A DNA stretch of 64,000 bases. Origin: Candidatus Cloacimonadota bacterium (GTDB lineage Bacteria; Cloacimonadota; Cloacimonadia; Cloacimonadales; Cloacimonadaceae). The DNA is taken from positions 28,593-92,592 of the forward strand of contig JAKOXG010000007.1 of assembly GCA_029781115.1 (NCBI GenBank). The letters are read 5' to 3'. Positions 33,464 to 42,147 of this stretch are shown here, in pieces. A program made the translations under genes and the position numbers. Below the pieces are notes generated by a model, which made no database searches, was not told the DNA's origin, and saw only the letters and a list, made by a program, of their open reading frames with translations. Numbering within the stretch: position 1 is the stretch's first letter; each line of letters begins with the position of its first letter.

Positions 33464-36400
33464 ATGAAAAGACATCTTTTACTTGTTGCACTGCTGGCTC
33501 TGATGCTGTTCAGCTTCACCCTGCTCCAGGCCCAACTCCAGACTGTAACGATAGGCAATGGAACAGAAATCCAATATTTCCCTTTCAATGCCTACTATGG
33601 CTATGGCCGCTCCCTGGGGCTTTACACTCAGGAGCAGATTCAACTGTTTGGCAAAATCTCCAGACTGGCCTGGCAAGTAGCCAACTCCAGTTCTGTTACC
33701 GTCCCCTACAAGATTTATATCAAGACCACCACCGAAAGAGACCTTACCAAGCTGACCTGGGCCCAGTTTACCAGTGGGACCACTCTGGCGGCTCAGGGAA
33801 GCTACACCTTCAATACTCCGGGCTGGCATGAGCTCCTCTTGACTACCCCCTTCGTTTATACCGGCGGCAATCTGCTCATTGGTGTGGAAACCAACTATGG
33901 TGGTGGAGGAGGCGGAGACTATTGCCCCCAATTCTATTACTCAAACGGTGATGTCAAGTCACACCAGTCTTGGCAGAAAGATGGTTCTGCGCCCACGGGC
34001 GGAGGGTTCGTGCACCGTTGGCTGCCCAACGTGAGATTGAAGATCGCACCTGCTGATAACCACCCTATCCTTTCCGTCTACCCCCTGGCACACAATTTTG
34101 GCAACACCGTAGTCAACTGCACCTATCGCAAGACCATCACCATCGGCAATTCCGGCAATGGAAATCTCACTGTCAGCAGCTTGACTCCCAGCTCATCCGG
34201 CTGCTTCAGTGTGGAGTCGGGGTTCGTCTTCCCCTTTATCTTGCCCGCCGGCAATACTGTAAACTTCACCATCAAATATACGCCCACATCTGTCGGCAAC
34301 CATTCAGCAAGCTTCACCGTCACCAGTTCAGTCGGGGGTGAGGTGCCCAAAACCGTTACGGTCAGCGGCTCAGCCCAAGATGTCACTATCTCCACCCTGC
34401 CCTGGATGGAGGATTTCAGCTCGGAAACCTTCCCGCCTCCAAACTGGGCTCGCTACAAGGGCTGGTATCCCACCCAATCTCTTATCCCTGTCACAGTAGA
34501 ATGGGGAAGGCACAACTTTGCCAACATTAGCGATCCCGCCAATCCCGCTGCCTGCATTACTGTTTGCGATATTTCCACCCGCTACTGGTTGGTATCCCCT
34601 CCCATCTCCATTCCCGCTGGCGGAGACTATCAATTGGATTTTGATCTGGCTCTTACCACAGCAACCGTCCCCGATCCCGTTCCTCCGGACAATCAACAAT
34701 CCTATAGATTCATAGTTCTCACCTCTGACCAACCCTATATGGAAAACGCCACGGTGCTGAGGGAGTGGAACAATACCGGCTCGCCCTATGTGTTTAACAA
34801 TATCGCCACCTATGGGGAGCACCTGACTTTCAGCCTGGATGGCTACACGGGCACCAGGTTCTTTGCCTTCTACGCAGAATCGACCGTAGCCGAAAGAGCT
34901 GCCAGCGTTCATGTGGACAATGTGTGCGTGAGAGAAGTTCCCGCTTCCATCACTCCCGAGGCTCTTGATTTTGGCACTGTGATGATCAATTCCACCAGCC
35001 CGGCAATGAACGTCACCGTCACAAACCTGAGCTCCAGCATCCTCAATCTCAGTGCTGCGGATATCAGCATCAGCGGGCCCAACGCGGCTGACTTTGCCTT
35101 TTCCGCCGCCAACCTGCCCGCCAACCTGGCAACGGGACAATCCGTAGTCATCCCCGTGACCGTGAACAGCAGCACCGAAGGCGATATCTCCGCCACCTTG
35201 TGCATAGTGTGCCAAGGATTTAGCTACCACGTTGCTTTGACAGCCCATGTGACGCAGCAGAGCACTGTATCTATCGGTAATGGCACGCTCCATAACTCAG
35301 GAGTGCACTATCCGGCCGTTTACGGAGGCTACTACAGAAACGCCCGCGAGCAATACATCGTGACCGCCGCTGAATTGACCGCCGCCGGAGCCCAGGCGGG
35401 ACTCTTCAATTCCATTGGCTTCGATGTGGTCAGCCCAAACAACTGCGGCAACCTGCCCAACTTCACCATTAGCATGGGAACCACCGCTGCCGAGGAGTTT
35501 GTAGATGATGTCTTCCTCACCGAGCTCACAGAAATGTATTCCGTAGCAGGCTATACTCCGGTAGCCGGCTGGAATATCCACACTTTCACCTCACCTTTCT
35601 ACTGGGATGGAAGCTCCAATCTCGTGATTCAGGCCAGCTTTGATATGCAGGACACCTACTCACAAAATGCCAGCACCTATCACACCGCTACCGACCCCGC
35701 ATTTCGAACCCTGTACTACAGGAGTGATGGGGCTGCTTGGAATACTGCGACAACGGGTATCAGAAGCCTGGACCGCCCCAATATGAGTTTCGTGTTCAGA
35801 TTACCCCTCGCCGGAGCCCCTGCAGCACCGCTTCTCAGCTCTCCCGCCGATGGCAGCACCGGTCTCTCCAAACGCGGCTTTGAGCTGAGCTGGGCAGCAG
35901 ATTACGACAACGGCGGAATACCGGATCACTACCAGCTCTACTTGAGCACCGATGCGGCAAACATCGAAGGCGGATACAGTTGGACGACCACAAGCAACCG
36001 CTTCAATCCCGTGCTTGCAGACCCTACCTTCAGCTTCAGCTACTCGCAGCAGTACTATTGGAGTGTCAAAGCGGTCAACAGTCACGGTTCTTCCACCGCA
36101 GCCGCACCCCGCTCCTTTGTGATTGAATCCGACCCCACAATCTACAGCTATCCCTGGAGCGAAAACTTCGATTCCGTCAGCGCAGGCAGCATGCCGGAGC
36201 GTTGGACTGTCATCGCCACTCAAAACTACGGTAACAGTATTCCGGGCTGGACAGCCACTCCCAACGTGGGCTGCCGTTCTGAGCCCCATGCCGCAGTGGC
36301 CTATGCTTCTTTCCCTGCTCCCAAAAACGAATGGATGATAACTGTCCCCTTCAGTATGCAGGCCGGGCAAAGCTACAACATCTCCTTCATGGTGATCGCT

Positions 36401-37849
36401 CCACGCAGGGGCCCTGCAGGCGAAGCTTTTGCCGTCTACCGCGCCACAGAACCCACCGTAGCCGCCATGACCGCCAATCCGGCTTTGTTTGACAGCAACC
36501 AAACCAGCTATGACGATTGGACCCGGGTAACTTTCAGCTTTACCCCGCCCAGCACAGATAGCTATTACTTTGGCTGGCATGCCTACTCGCCATCTGACTT
36601 GAGCCCAATAGTGATAGACGATATCAGCATCAGCGAAATCAAGGCTGCAGACCTTGCAGTGGTGAGCCTGGATAGCGGCTTGTTTGGCAAAGTTGATGCC
36701 GCCTTCAGCCAAACTGTGAAAGTGCAAAACGTGGGCACCAATCCCCAATCCGGCTACACCATCTACCTCAAAAAGCAGGGCACGGGCGCCGTATTGGCCC
36801 AAAAGCAGATCTCTGCCACCATAGCGGTTGATGAAGTAAAAGAACACACCCTAAGCTGGACTCCAACCACGACGGGCTTTGTGAATGTCTATGCCGAAGT
36901 CGTGCTCGCCGGTGATCAGGTCAGCTCCAACAACTCTTCCGCCGCAAAGGCTGTTTACATCACCGCGGCAAACGCCCGGACGCTGTATGTGGGTGATCCT
37001 GAAAGCCCTTATATGGCCAATTTCATGCCCTTCGACAGCAATGAGGCGAGTTTTGTAAATGAGGCCATCTACTTTGCCAGCGAAGTCCAAGCCACCAGCG
37101 GCACCATCCAAGCGATCAGCTATAGCAGCATGTACATAGAAGGTGCAGACACCCTCCCCGTGCAGATCTGGATGAAAAACACTACCGCTACCGATCTGTA
37201 TGACGGCTGGCTTTCCAATGATGACTATCAACTGGTATATCAGGGTGATGTAGTCTGCCCCGCCGGTTACCACGAAATCACGGTACCGTTAGATACACCT
37301 TTCAACTATACGGGTGGAAATGTGGCCATCAGAATCGGTAAAGCCGCGGGTGCCGTCGGGCCTTTTGGCTGTTGGTGGAGAGTCACAGGGGATTACTACT
37401 ACCCGGATAGAGTCAGAGCCAGTGCTGCTCCGGTAGACCCTGCGAACCCTTCAGGTGGCTCTTTGTGGGACTATGTCCCCAATATCACCTTCGTCATGGC
37501 CAACGCCAACCTGGTGGAAAATTTGGCTGCACCCGTGGTGAATCTGACTATCTCCGGCTCGAATGTCACCCTGGCTTGGGAACTCATCCCCTATGCCCAC
37601 AGCTATAAGGTCTATACCTCAGACGATCCTTACAACTTTGGTGACGAACCTTTGGGTACGACCCGTTACAATACCGCCAACCTGGGTTCAGCACCAGATG
37701 CCAAACTCTTCTTCAAAGTCACCGCCAATACCTATCGTGACTCTGGCAGAGGCAGTGAAGTATTGCCTGTTCTGGAGCCCGGAGATTCCAGAGCCTTAGA
37801 TGCCAATCCAATTCTGAGAGGCAAAAATAATATAACAATGAACCCCTGA
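33464..37849 (+). CDS. Large secreted adhesin-like protein (1461 aa) without the T9SS-type tail
   Basis: A signal peptide (MKRHLLLVALLALMLFSFTLLQAQ) leads a beta module (25-200), an Ig-like domain (HNFGNTVVNCTYRKTI, 200-305), a cleaved-adhesin-like domain PWMEDFSSETFPPPNW (310-500), a choice-of-anchor-D-like domain LDFGTVMINSTSPAMN, a beta module, an Fn3-like domain (780-890), a second cleaved-adhesin-like domain PWSENFDSVSAGSMPERW (890-1065), CARDB, a beta module and a final Fn3-like domain (1365-1450). It shares modules with the five-gene array but has no NPFNP tail and ends shortly after Fn3, so its surface attachment may differ. The RBS AGGAGA precedes the ATG. A terminator follows 24 nt after the stop. 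Confidence 0.87.
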   Translation: MKRHLLLVALLALMLFSFTLLQAQLQTVTIGNGTEIQYFPFNAYYGYGRSLGLYTQEQIQLFGKISRLAWQVANSSSVTVPYKIYIKTTTERDLTKLTWAQFTSGTTLAAQGSYTFNTPGWHELLLTTPFVYTGGNLLIGVETNYGGGGGGDYCPQFYYSNGDVKSHQSWQKDGSAPTGGGFVHRWLPNVRLKIAPADNHPILSVYPLAHNFGNTVVNCTYRKTITIGNSGNGNLTVSSLTPSSSGCFSVESGFVFPFILPAGNTVNFTIKYTPTSVGNHSASFTVTSSVGGEVPKTVTVSGSAQDVTISTLPWMEDFSSETFPPPNWARYKGWYPTQSLIPVTVEWGRHNFANISDPANPAACITVCDISTRYWLVSPPISIPAGGDYQLDFDLALTTATVPDPVPPDNQQSYRFIVLTSDQPYMENATVLREWNNTGSPYVFNNIATYGEHLTFSLDGYTGTRFFAFYAESTVAERAASVHVDNVCVREVPASITPEALDFGTVMINSTSPAMNVTVTNLSSSILNLSAADISISGPNAADFAFSAANLPANLATGQSVVIPVTVNSSTEGDISATLCIVCQGFSYHVALTAHVTQQSTVSIGNGTLHNSGVHYPAVYGGYYRNAREQYIVTAAELTAAGAQAGLFNSIGFDVVSPNNCGNLPNFTISMGTTAAEEFVDDVFLTELTEMYSVAGYTPVAGWNIHTFTSPFYWDGSSNLVIQASFDMQDTYSQNASTYHTATDPAFRTLYYRSDGAAWNTATTGIRSLDRPNMSFVFRLPLAGAPAAPLLSSPADGSTGLSKRGFELSWAADYDNGGIPDHYQLYLSTDAANIEGGYSWTTTSNRFNPVLADPTFSFSYSQQYYWSVKAVNSHGSSTAAAPRSFVIESDPTIYSYPWSENFDSVSAGSMPERWTVIATQNYGNSIPGWTATPNVGCRSEPHAAVAYASFPAPKNEWMITVPFSMQAGQSYNISFMVIAPRRGPAGEAFAVYRATEPTVAAMTANPALFDSNQTSYDDWTRVTFSFTPPSTDSYYFGWHAYSPSDLSPIVIDDISISEIKAADLAVVSLDSGLFGKVDAAFSQTVKVQNVGTNPQSGYTIYLKKQGTGAVLAQKQISATIAVDEVKEHTLSWTPTTTGFVNVYAEVVLAGDQVSSNNSSAAKAVYITAANARTLYVGDPESPYMANFMPFDSNEASFVNEAIYFASEVQATSGTIQAISYSSMYIEGADTLPVQIWMKNTTATDLYDGWLSNDDYQLVYQGDVVCPAGYHEITVPLDTPFNYTGGNVAIRIGKAAGAVGPFGCWWRVTGDYYYPDRVRASAAPVDPANPSGGSLWDYVPNITFVMANANLVENLAAPVVNLTISGSNVTLAWELIPYAHSYKVYTSDDPYNFGDEPLGTTRYNTANLGSAPDAKLFFKVTANTYRDSGRGSEVLPVLEPGDSRALDANPILRGKNNITMNP

Positions 37850-37872
37850 TCTCCTGTCAGGTGTGAGGATTG

Positions 37873-37905
37873 ACCCGCATGTCCCTTGGGATGTGCGGGT
37901 TTTTG
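37873..37905 (+). terminator. Rho-independent terminator
   Basis: ACCCGCATGT pairs with ATGTGCGGGT (one or two mismatches) around a short loop and is followed by TTTTTGCTTT. It lies just after the 1461-aa secreted-protein gene. Confidence 0.8.
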
Positions 37906-37915
37906 CTTTGTAGCC

Positions 37916-37985
37916 GGCGGTCGCCGAACCGCCGCATGTATGGTCGCTCGCCGTAGCGACCTGAAAAGTATGGTCACTCACCATA
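37916..37985. repeat. Run of three REP-like hairpins
   Basis: Three palindromes follow each other: GGCGGT-cgccga-ACCGCC (37916-37933), GGTCGCT-cgccgt-AGCGACC (37942-37961) and TATGGT-cactc-ACCATA (37969-37985). The first two share stems with hairpins at 6208-6225 and 7412-7665 while the loops differ, so this is a dispersed palindromic family. Confidence 0.75.
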
Positions 37986-38039
37986 CCGCCGCTTGCAGGG
38001 GATTCGCGTGCTCTTCATGATAGATTGTGCTGCTCAAAC

Positions 38040-38352
38040 ACCTACTAAAAAAGTGGGACAATTTGGCAGAGGCACGGCAGCGGGAAAAGTCAAGCGAAAA
38101 TCAATATTTAGCCTATGCGTATAATTTAGTAACGAAATACTGCCCGTTTCGACCACTCTCAAATGCCGATTCCATGCGGCTTGCCAACTCCGCCCCTGCT
38201 GCTCTCCTGCTCCTCGAGTAAGCAAGCAGTAGGAAAGTAGTAGCTTAGGAGCAGGAGCCAAGGGGAGCAAAAAGCAGCTCGATGAGGGCATCTAACCAAG
38301 GTGAAAAGTCAATATTTGCACATGCGGCTGTTTTTAGCAAACAAAATACTGG
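38040..38352 (-). repeat. Dispersed ~313-bp intergenic repeat, copy A
   Basis: Reverse-strand copy of the family also found at 49826-50138 and 59656-59969. It keeps the core GGCTCCTGCTCCT...CGAGGAGCAGGAGAGCAGCA, the AAATATTGACTTTT and AAATATTGATTTT boxes near the two ends, and a CCCACT-T-rich-AGTAGG end. It fills most of the gap between the secreted-protein gene and the PAP2 gene. No ORF with a credible start runs through all copies. Confidence 0.85.
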
Positions 38353-38439
38353 TGAAAAGGGGCGGGATTTTGAGGTGAGGATGCCTTGAGAGGGGGAGAA
38401 AGGTCGACGGCGCATTTTCTCCTTGTGTGGAGGTGTTGG

Positions 38440-39237
38440 ATGCTTAAATTTATCTATATGCGATACAGCCCCGTGATTTGGATCATCATCCTGCTTTGCT
38501 TGAGTGGCGGTTTGGCCGCTCAGGGGGATTCTTATGTGCCCAAATATCTGCTCTCCTATCCTGAATCTGTGGTCTATGCTCTCAAGCAGCCGACGCAGTG
38601 GGGAACTGAAGGTTGGCTCAAGACTGCCGGCGTTTTGGGTGTGGGCGTGGGGCTCTACTTTGTGGAGCAGGAGCTGCAGGAGTGGGTGCAGAGCAATCGC
38701 TATCAGGCTTTGGATGATGCCGGCGGGGTGGTGGAGCATTTTGGCAATTTCAGGCTGCTTGTGCCGGCGGCGGCTTTGACGGCTCTGGGTGGCTACGTCT
38801 TTGAGGATGATCACACGGTGGATACGGGGATGCTGAGCCTGAAAAGCATGTTGCTCTCGGGTGCTGCCAGCTTCACTCTGCAGGTGATCACTCAGAGAGA
38901 GAGGCCGGAGGCGGGTTTGGGACATGGCTTCAACACGGGCAAAGGGTTCAGTTGGAAGCGGGATTCTTTCCCTTCGGGACACAGCACCATGGTTTGGAGT
39001 GTGGCTCCCATTCTGGCCAAGCAATATGAGCGGCAAAGCTGGGTGGCACCAACGGTTTACACGCTGGCCACCCTCACCTCACTTTCCAGGATATATGCAG
39101 ATAAGCACTGGGCGACAGACGTGTTTGCGGGTGCGGTGATCGGCTATTTGGGGGCGCAGGTGACGCTTAACAGCAGTCCACGTTTAAGCCTCGGAGTGAG
39201 CGGAAATGAGGGTCTCTGCTTGGTGTGGCGGTTTTGA
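38440..39237 (+). CDS. PAP2-family membrane phosphatase
   Basis: I start at the ATG at 38440 because GGAGG lies upstream and it opens directly on a hydrophobic signal or anchor (YSPVIWIIILLCLSGGLAAQ); an in-frame earlier start adds 18 unlikely residues. The 265-aa protein has the three acid-phosphatase motifs of the PAP2 family: a TQRERPEAG (K/R-x-RP type) box, FPSGHST and SRIYADKHWATDVFAG. Such enzymes remove phosphate from lipid or other small substrates in the envelope. The substrate (undecaprenyl-PP, phosphatidic acid or other) cannot be told. hydF follows 71 nt later. Confidence 0.88.
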   Translation: MLKFIYMRYSPVIWIIILLCLSGGLAAQGDSYVPKYLLSYPESVVYALKQPTQWGTEGWLKTAGVLGVGVGLYFVEQELQEWVQSNRYQALDDAGGVVEHFGNFRLLVPAAALTALGGYVFEDDHTVDTGMLSLKSMLLSGAASFTLQVITQRERPEAGLGHGFNTGKGFSWKRDSFPSGHSTMVWSVAPILAKQYERQSWVAPTVYTLATLTSLSRIYADKHWATDVFAGAVIGYLGAQVTLNSSPRLSLGVSGNEGLCLVWRF

Positions 39238-39250
39238 GAGACGGAAGGGC

Positions 39251-39280
39251 TTGACAGAATCGCAACGCTTTAAACAGATG
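39251..39280 (+). promoter_or_regulatory. Candidate hydF promoter
   Basis: Perfect TTGACA at 39251-39256, 17 nt, then ACAGATG (39274-39280), about 28 nt upstream of the hydF start. The -35 box is convincing, the -10 box is weak. Confidence 0.3.
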
Positions 39281-39308
39281 AATAAAATCAAAATGGAGCA
39301 ATAGACAA

Positions 39309-40499
39309 ATGAGTATACGCGGTGAACGCCTTATCATCACCCTTTTGGGCAAGCGCAATGTGGGCAAATCCAGCCTCATCAACGCTATTACCGGTCAAGA
39401 GATAGCCATCGTTTCGGCGACTCCGGGCACCACGACCGACCCCGTGGCCAAGCGCTACGAGCTGGTGCCGATCGGGCCGGTAACTTTTTACGATACAGCG
39501 GGTTTGGACGATGTGGGCGACCTGGGGAAGAAGCGCGTCCAATCCACCTTCAAGGTGCTTTTCAGGACAGATATCGCCATCTTGGTGAGCGACGGTTTGG
39601 CATTTGACAAGGCTGAGCTGGAGATGATCGAGCGGCTCAAAGAGCTGAAGATCAGCTTTGTGGTGGCTTTCAATCAGATGGATTTGCGGGAAGTGGCTCA
39701 GGCAAATGTGGATTTTTGCAAACAGCATGGAATCAAGTATGTGCGGGTTTCTTCCACCACCAAAGCAGGCGTGGATGAACTCAAGGACCTGCTGATTGGC
39801 TTGGCTCCGCAGGCGCAGGAAGAGCGCATTTTGGCGGGTGATTTGGTGGAAAGAGGGGCGAGGGTGGTGCTGGTAACGCCCATCGATGCTTCCGCACCCA
39901 AAGGCCGGATGATATTGCCGCAGATGCAGACGGTGAGAGACCTCTTGGATCATCACGCAGTTGTTACCTTCTGCCAGCCACAGGAATTGGATGCTACCCT
40001 CAAATCTTTCAAGGAGCCGGTGGATCTGGTGATCACGGATTCGCAGGTGGTCAAGCAGGTGGAACAGATCGTGCCGCAAGAGATTGCGTTCACCACCTTC
40101 TCCATCCTCTTTGCGCGCTACAAGGGCGAGCTGGAGATCATGGCGCGGGGAGTGCGGCAGATAGACAAGCTGAAAGATGGAGACAAGGTGCTGATCGCTG
40201 AAGCCTGTTCACATCACGCTCAAGAGGATGATATCGGCACGGTCAAAATCCCCAAATGGCTGATCGAATATACGCAAAAAGACTTGCACTTTGAGGCCAG
40301 CAGAGGCTACGACTACCCCGGCAATCTGGAAGATTACCGGCTCATCATCCACTGCGGTGCCTGCATGCTCAACCAGGCAGAAATGATGCGCCGGATCGTG
40401 GAAGCAGACAGACGTGGCGTGCCGATCACCAATTACGGTTTGGCGATCACCAAGGTGCAGGGCGTGTTTGAGCGCTGCGTTAAACCGCTGGGAATCTAA
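39309..40499 (+). CDS. hydF: HydF, [FeFe]-hydrogenase H-cluster maturation GTPase
   Basis: A 396-aa protein. GTPase motifs: P-loop GKRNVGKS (14-21), TPGTTTDP, DTAG (62-65) and NQMD (122-125). The C-terminal cluster-binding motif is complete: CSH (C299, H301), then HCGAC (H347, C348, C351), matching the CxH...HCxxC pattern of HydF. HydF is the scaffold that receives the diiron subcluster built by HydE and HydG and hands it to the hydrogenase. HydE, HydG and the hydrogenase are not in the window. Presence implies an [FeFe] hydrogenase elsewhere in the genome. Confidence 0.95.
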   Translation: MSIRGERLIITLLGKRNVGKSSLINAITGQEIAIVSATPGTTTDPVAKRYELVPIGPVTFYDTAGLDDVGDLGKKRVQSTFKVLFRTDIAILVSDGLAFDKAELEMIERLKELKISFVVAFNQMDLREVAQANVDFCKQHGIKYVRVSSTTKAGVDELKDLLIGLAPQAQEERILAGDLVERGARVVLVTPIDASAPKGRMILPQMQTVRDLLDHHAVVTFCQPQELDATLKSFKEPVDLVITDSQVVKQVEQIVPQEIAFTTFSILFARYKGELEIMARGVRQIDKLKDGDKVLIAEACSHHAQEDDIGTVKIPKWLIEYTQKDLHFEASRGYDYPGNLEDYRLIIHCGACMLNQAEMMRRIVEADRRGVPITNYGLAITKVQGVFERCVKPLGI

Positions 40500-40679
40500 G
40501 CTTTGGCAGGAATTGGAGTCCAAGGTGGATGAGTTTGGAAGCGTGAAGCAGATGGCTGCCTGTCAGCTAAAGCGGCACCTTATCCATGGTTATGGGCTTA
40601 TCTGTTCAATTCCATTGACAGATATCGGCTCTTTAGATATTTGTCTCAACTTAATGATAACGAATTATTGGAGAGCTCA

Positions 40680-41246
40680 ATGAAGACTACCAGACGCGCT
40701 TGGACGCCAACCATGACCTTGGCCGGGCTGTTTGAAGAACAACATCAGTTTTTCGATGCCTTGGCCACCTACGAGCTGATCAATCAGACGGATTCCTCGC
40801 CTGAGATCCGTAAGAAGATAGAAGCATTGCACTTGCGCATCCTCAGTGATCCTTCGGTTCGTTATGATTCGCGCATCGAAAAGCTCTTTACTCCGGAGGA
40901 ATTGGCCTACTTCAAGGTGCTGGATCACACCGGCTTTGAAAACCTCTCTCTGGCATATCAGCAGCTGGCGAAAGGGGATCTGGCCGAGGATATCATCATC
41001 GAGGAAGAAGAGGACTTTGAGCTGGAGATGGACGGCGAAGACACTGCGCTGGATTTGCTGCTGGATGAGATCGAAAGCCAAGCTCAGATGCAGGTTCCGG
41101 ATCTGCCCAATGAGCTGGAGGACAAGAGCTTGCGGAGCCTGATGGTGAGCCTCTTGAGCAAATATGATCTGGATACACCCCTCAAAGACATCCGCCTGAG
41201 CGAATTTATCAACGCACTCATAGACCTGCAAATACCAAAGAAATAA
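40680..41246 (+). CDS. Conserved-looking acidic protein of unknown function (188 aa)
   Basis: I place the start at the ATG at 40680, which has TTGGAGAG just upstream; a TTG at 40641 would add 13 residues. The N-terminal part (LAGLFEEQHQFFDALATYELI) resembles a single TPR-like helix pair. A very acidic stretch follows (EDIIIEEEEDFELEMDGED, about 97-115) and the C-terminus is helical. No known family recognised. It runs directly into a 62-aa Cys-rich gene and rsmD, so the three are probably one transcription unit. The 180 nt between hydF and this gene hold no other feature I can support. Confidence 0.6.
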   Translation: MKTTRRAWTPTMTLAGLFEEQHQFFDALATYELINQTDSSPEIRKKIEALHLRILSDPSVRYDSRIEKLFTPEELAYFKVLDHTGFENLSLAYQQLAKGDLAEDIIIEEEEDFELEMDGEDTALDLLLDEIESQAQMQVPDLPNELEDKSLRSLMVSLLSKYDLDTPLKDIRLSEFINALIDLQIPKK

Positions 41247-41435
41247 ATGAGCGATAAGACCGACCAGAGCCAATACAGCAAGCTTTGTCAGAAGTGTGTG
41301 CGCAACTGTAAGCAGAATAAAGCGGTTACGGTGATCAATTGCCCTCGCTATGTGCGTGCGCCTGTACAGATGACGCTGCCCTTGAAGTTTGGCCCGGGGC
41401 GCCCCAAGAAACACAAACCTCTGATAGACTTATGA
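41247..41435 (+). CDS. Small four-cysteine protein of unknown function (62 aa)
   Basis: The ATG follows the upstream stop without a gap and the stop overlaps the rsmD start (ATGA), so translation coupling is likely at both ends. The sequence has LCQKCVRNC and a further INCPRY, giving C-x2-C-x3-C spacing plus a fourth cysteine, suggestive of a metal site, and a basic GRPKKHKP tail that could bind RNA. The tight packing and normal codon choice support a real gene; function is not recognised. Confidence 0.6.
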   Translation: MSDKTDQSQYSKLCQKCVRNCKQNKAVTVINCPRYVRAPVQMTLPLKFGPGRPKKHKPLIDL

Positions 41436-41962
41436 GGATCATCAGCGGACGCTATAAAGGCGCAAATATCTATAGTGTTCCGGGGCAAAAGACGCGTCCT
41501 ACCTCCTCCTTTTACCGTGAGATGATCTTCTCTATGGTGACGGAATATGAGGGCAAAAGGGTGCTGGATCTCTTTGCTGGAACGGGGTCTTTGGGCTTGG
41601 AAGCCCTTTCCCGGGGCAGTGTGTGGGTGGATTTTGTGGAATTTTCCTCTACCGTCATCGCCGTGCTGCTCAAAAACATTCAAAAGCTGAGGTGTGAAGA
41701 GATGTGTCACGTCCATCGTCGCAAAGTGCAGGCATTTCTGAATAAAACGACGGATCAATATGACCTCATCTTCATCGATGCACCTTACAATAAAGGCCTG
41801 ATCAATCCCACCCTGAATAGCATCTACGAAAATGACCTGCTGGCTGAAGAGGGAATCATCGTGCTGGAACATGATGTGCGCGAGGCCTTGGATGAGCAGC
41901 TGCAAGAGAAAGTCATCAAAAGCAAGATCGGGAAAGTGACGGGAGTGACGCTGCTGAGCTGA
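41432..41962 (+). CDS. rsmD: RsmD, 16S rRNA m2G966 methyltransferase
   Basis: Start at 41432 (MRIISGRYKG), the usual RsmD N-terminus; the longer frame upstream only mirrors the previous gene. The 176-aa protein has RPTSSFYREMIFSMV, the SAM-binding VLDLFAGTGSLGLEALSRG, and IFIDAPYNKG, in which the usual DPPY/F catalytic motif reads DAPY. It methylates guanine 966 (E. coli numbering) of 16S rRNA in the small-subunit assembly. The overlap with the 62-aa gene implies a shared transcript. Confidence 0.9.
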   Translation: MRIISGRYKGANIYSVPGQKTRPTSSFYREMIFSMVTEYEGKRVLDLFAGTGSLGLEALSRGSVWVDFVEFSSTVIAVLLKNIQKLRCEEMCHVHRRKVQAFLNKTTDQYDLIFIDAPYNKGLINPTLNSIYENDLLAEEGIIVLEHDVREALDEQLQEKVIKSKIGKVTGVTLLS

Positions 41963-42050
41963 TTGTGGGTCTTTGGGAACAGTGGGGCAAAAGAAATAGG
42001 TGCAGGATTGGTCTGAAAGTTGCGTATTAGAGTTAGAAGTTCTTTTGATA

Positions 42051-42079
42051 TTGACAAAAACCAAAGTGCTATTACCGTG
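42051..42079 (+). promoter_or_regulatory. Candidate promoter of the LPP20-type lipoprotein gene
   Basis: Perfect TTGACA (42051-42056), 16 nt, TACCGTG (42073-42079), about 70 nt before the start at 42148. The -10 matches the TANNNTG shape seen behind other TTGACA boxes here. Confidence 0.35.
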
Positions 42080-42147
42080 CATCCATAGGAGAAGGATCAC
42101 CGTAGTAGCTGATCTTAAAACATTATAATAACCAATGGAGGAACAAG

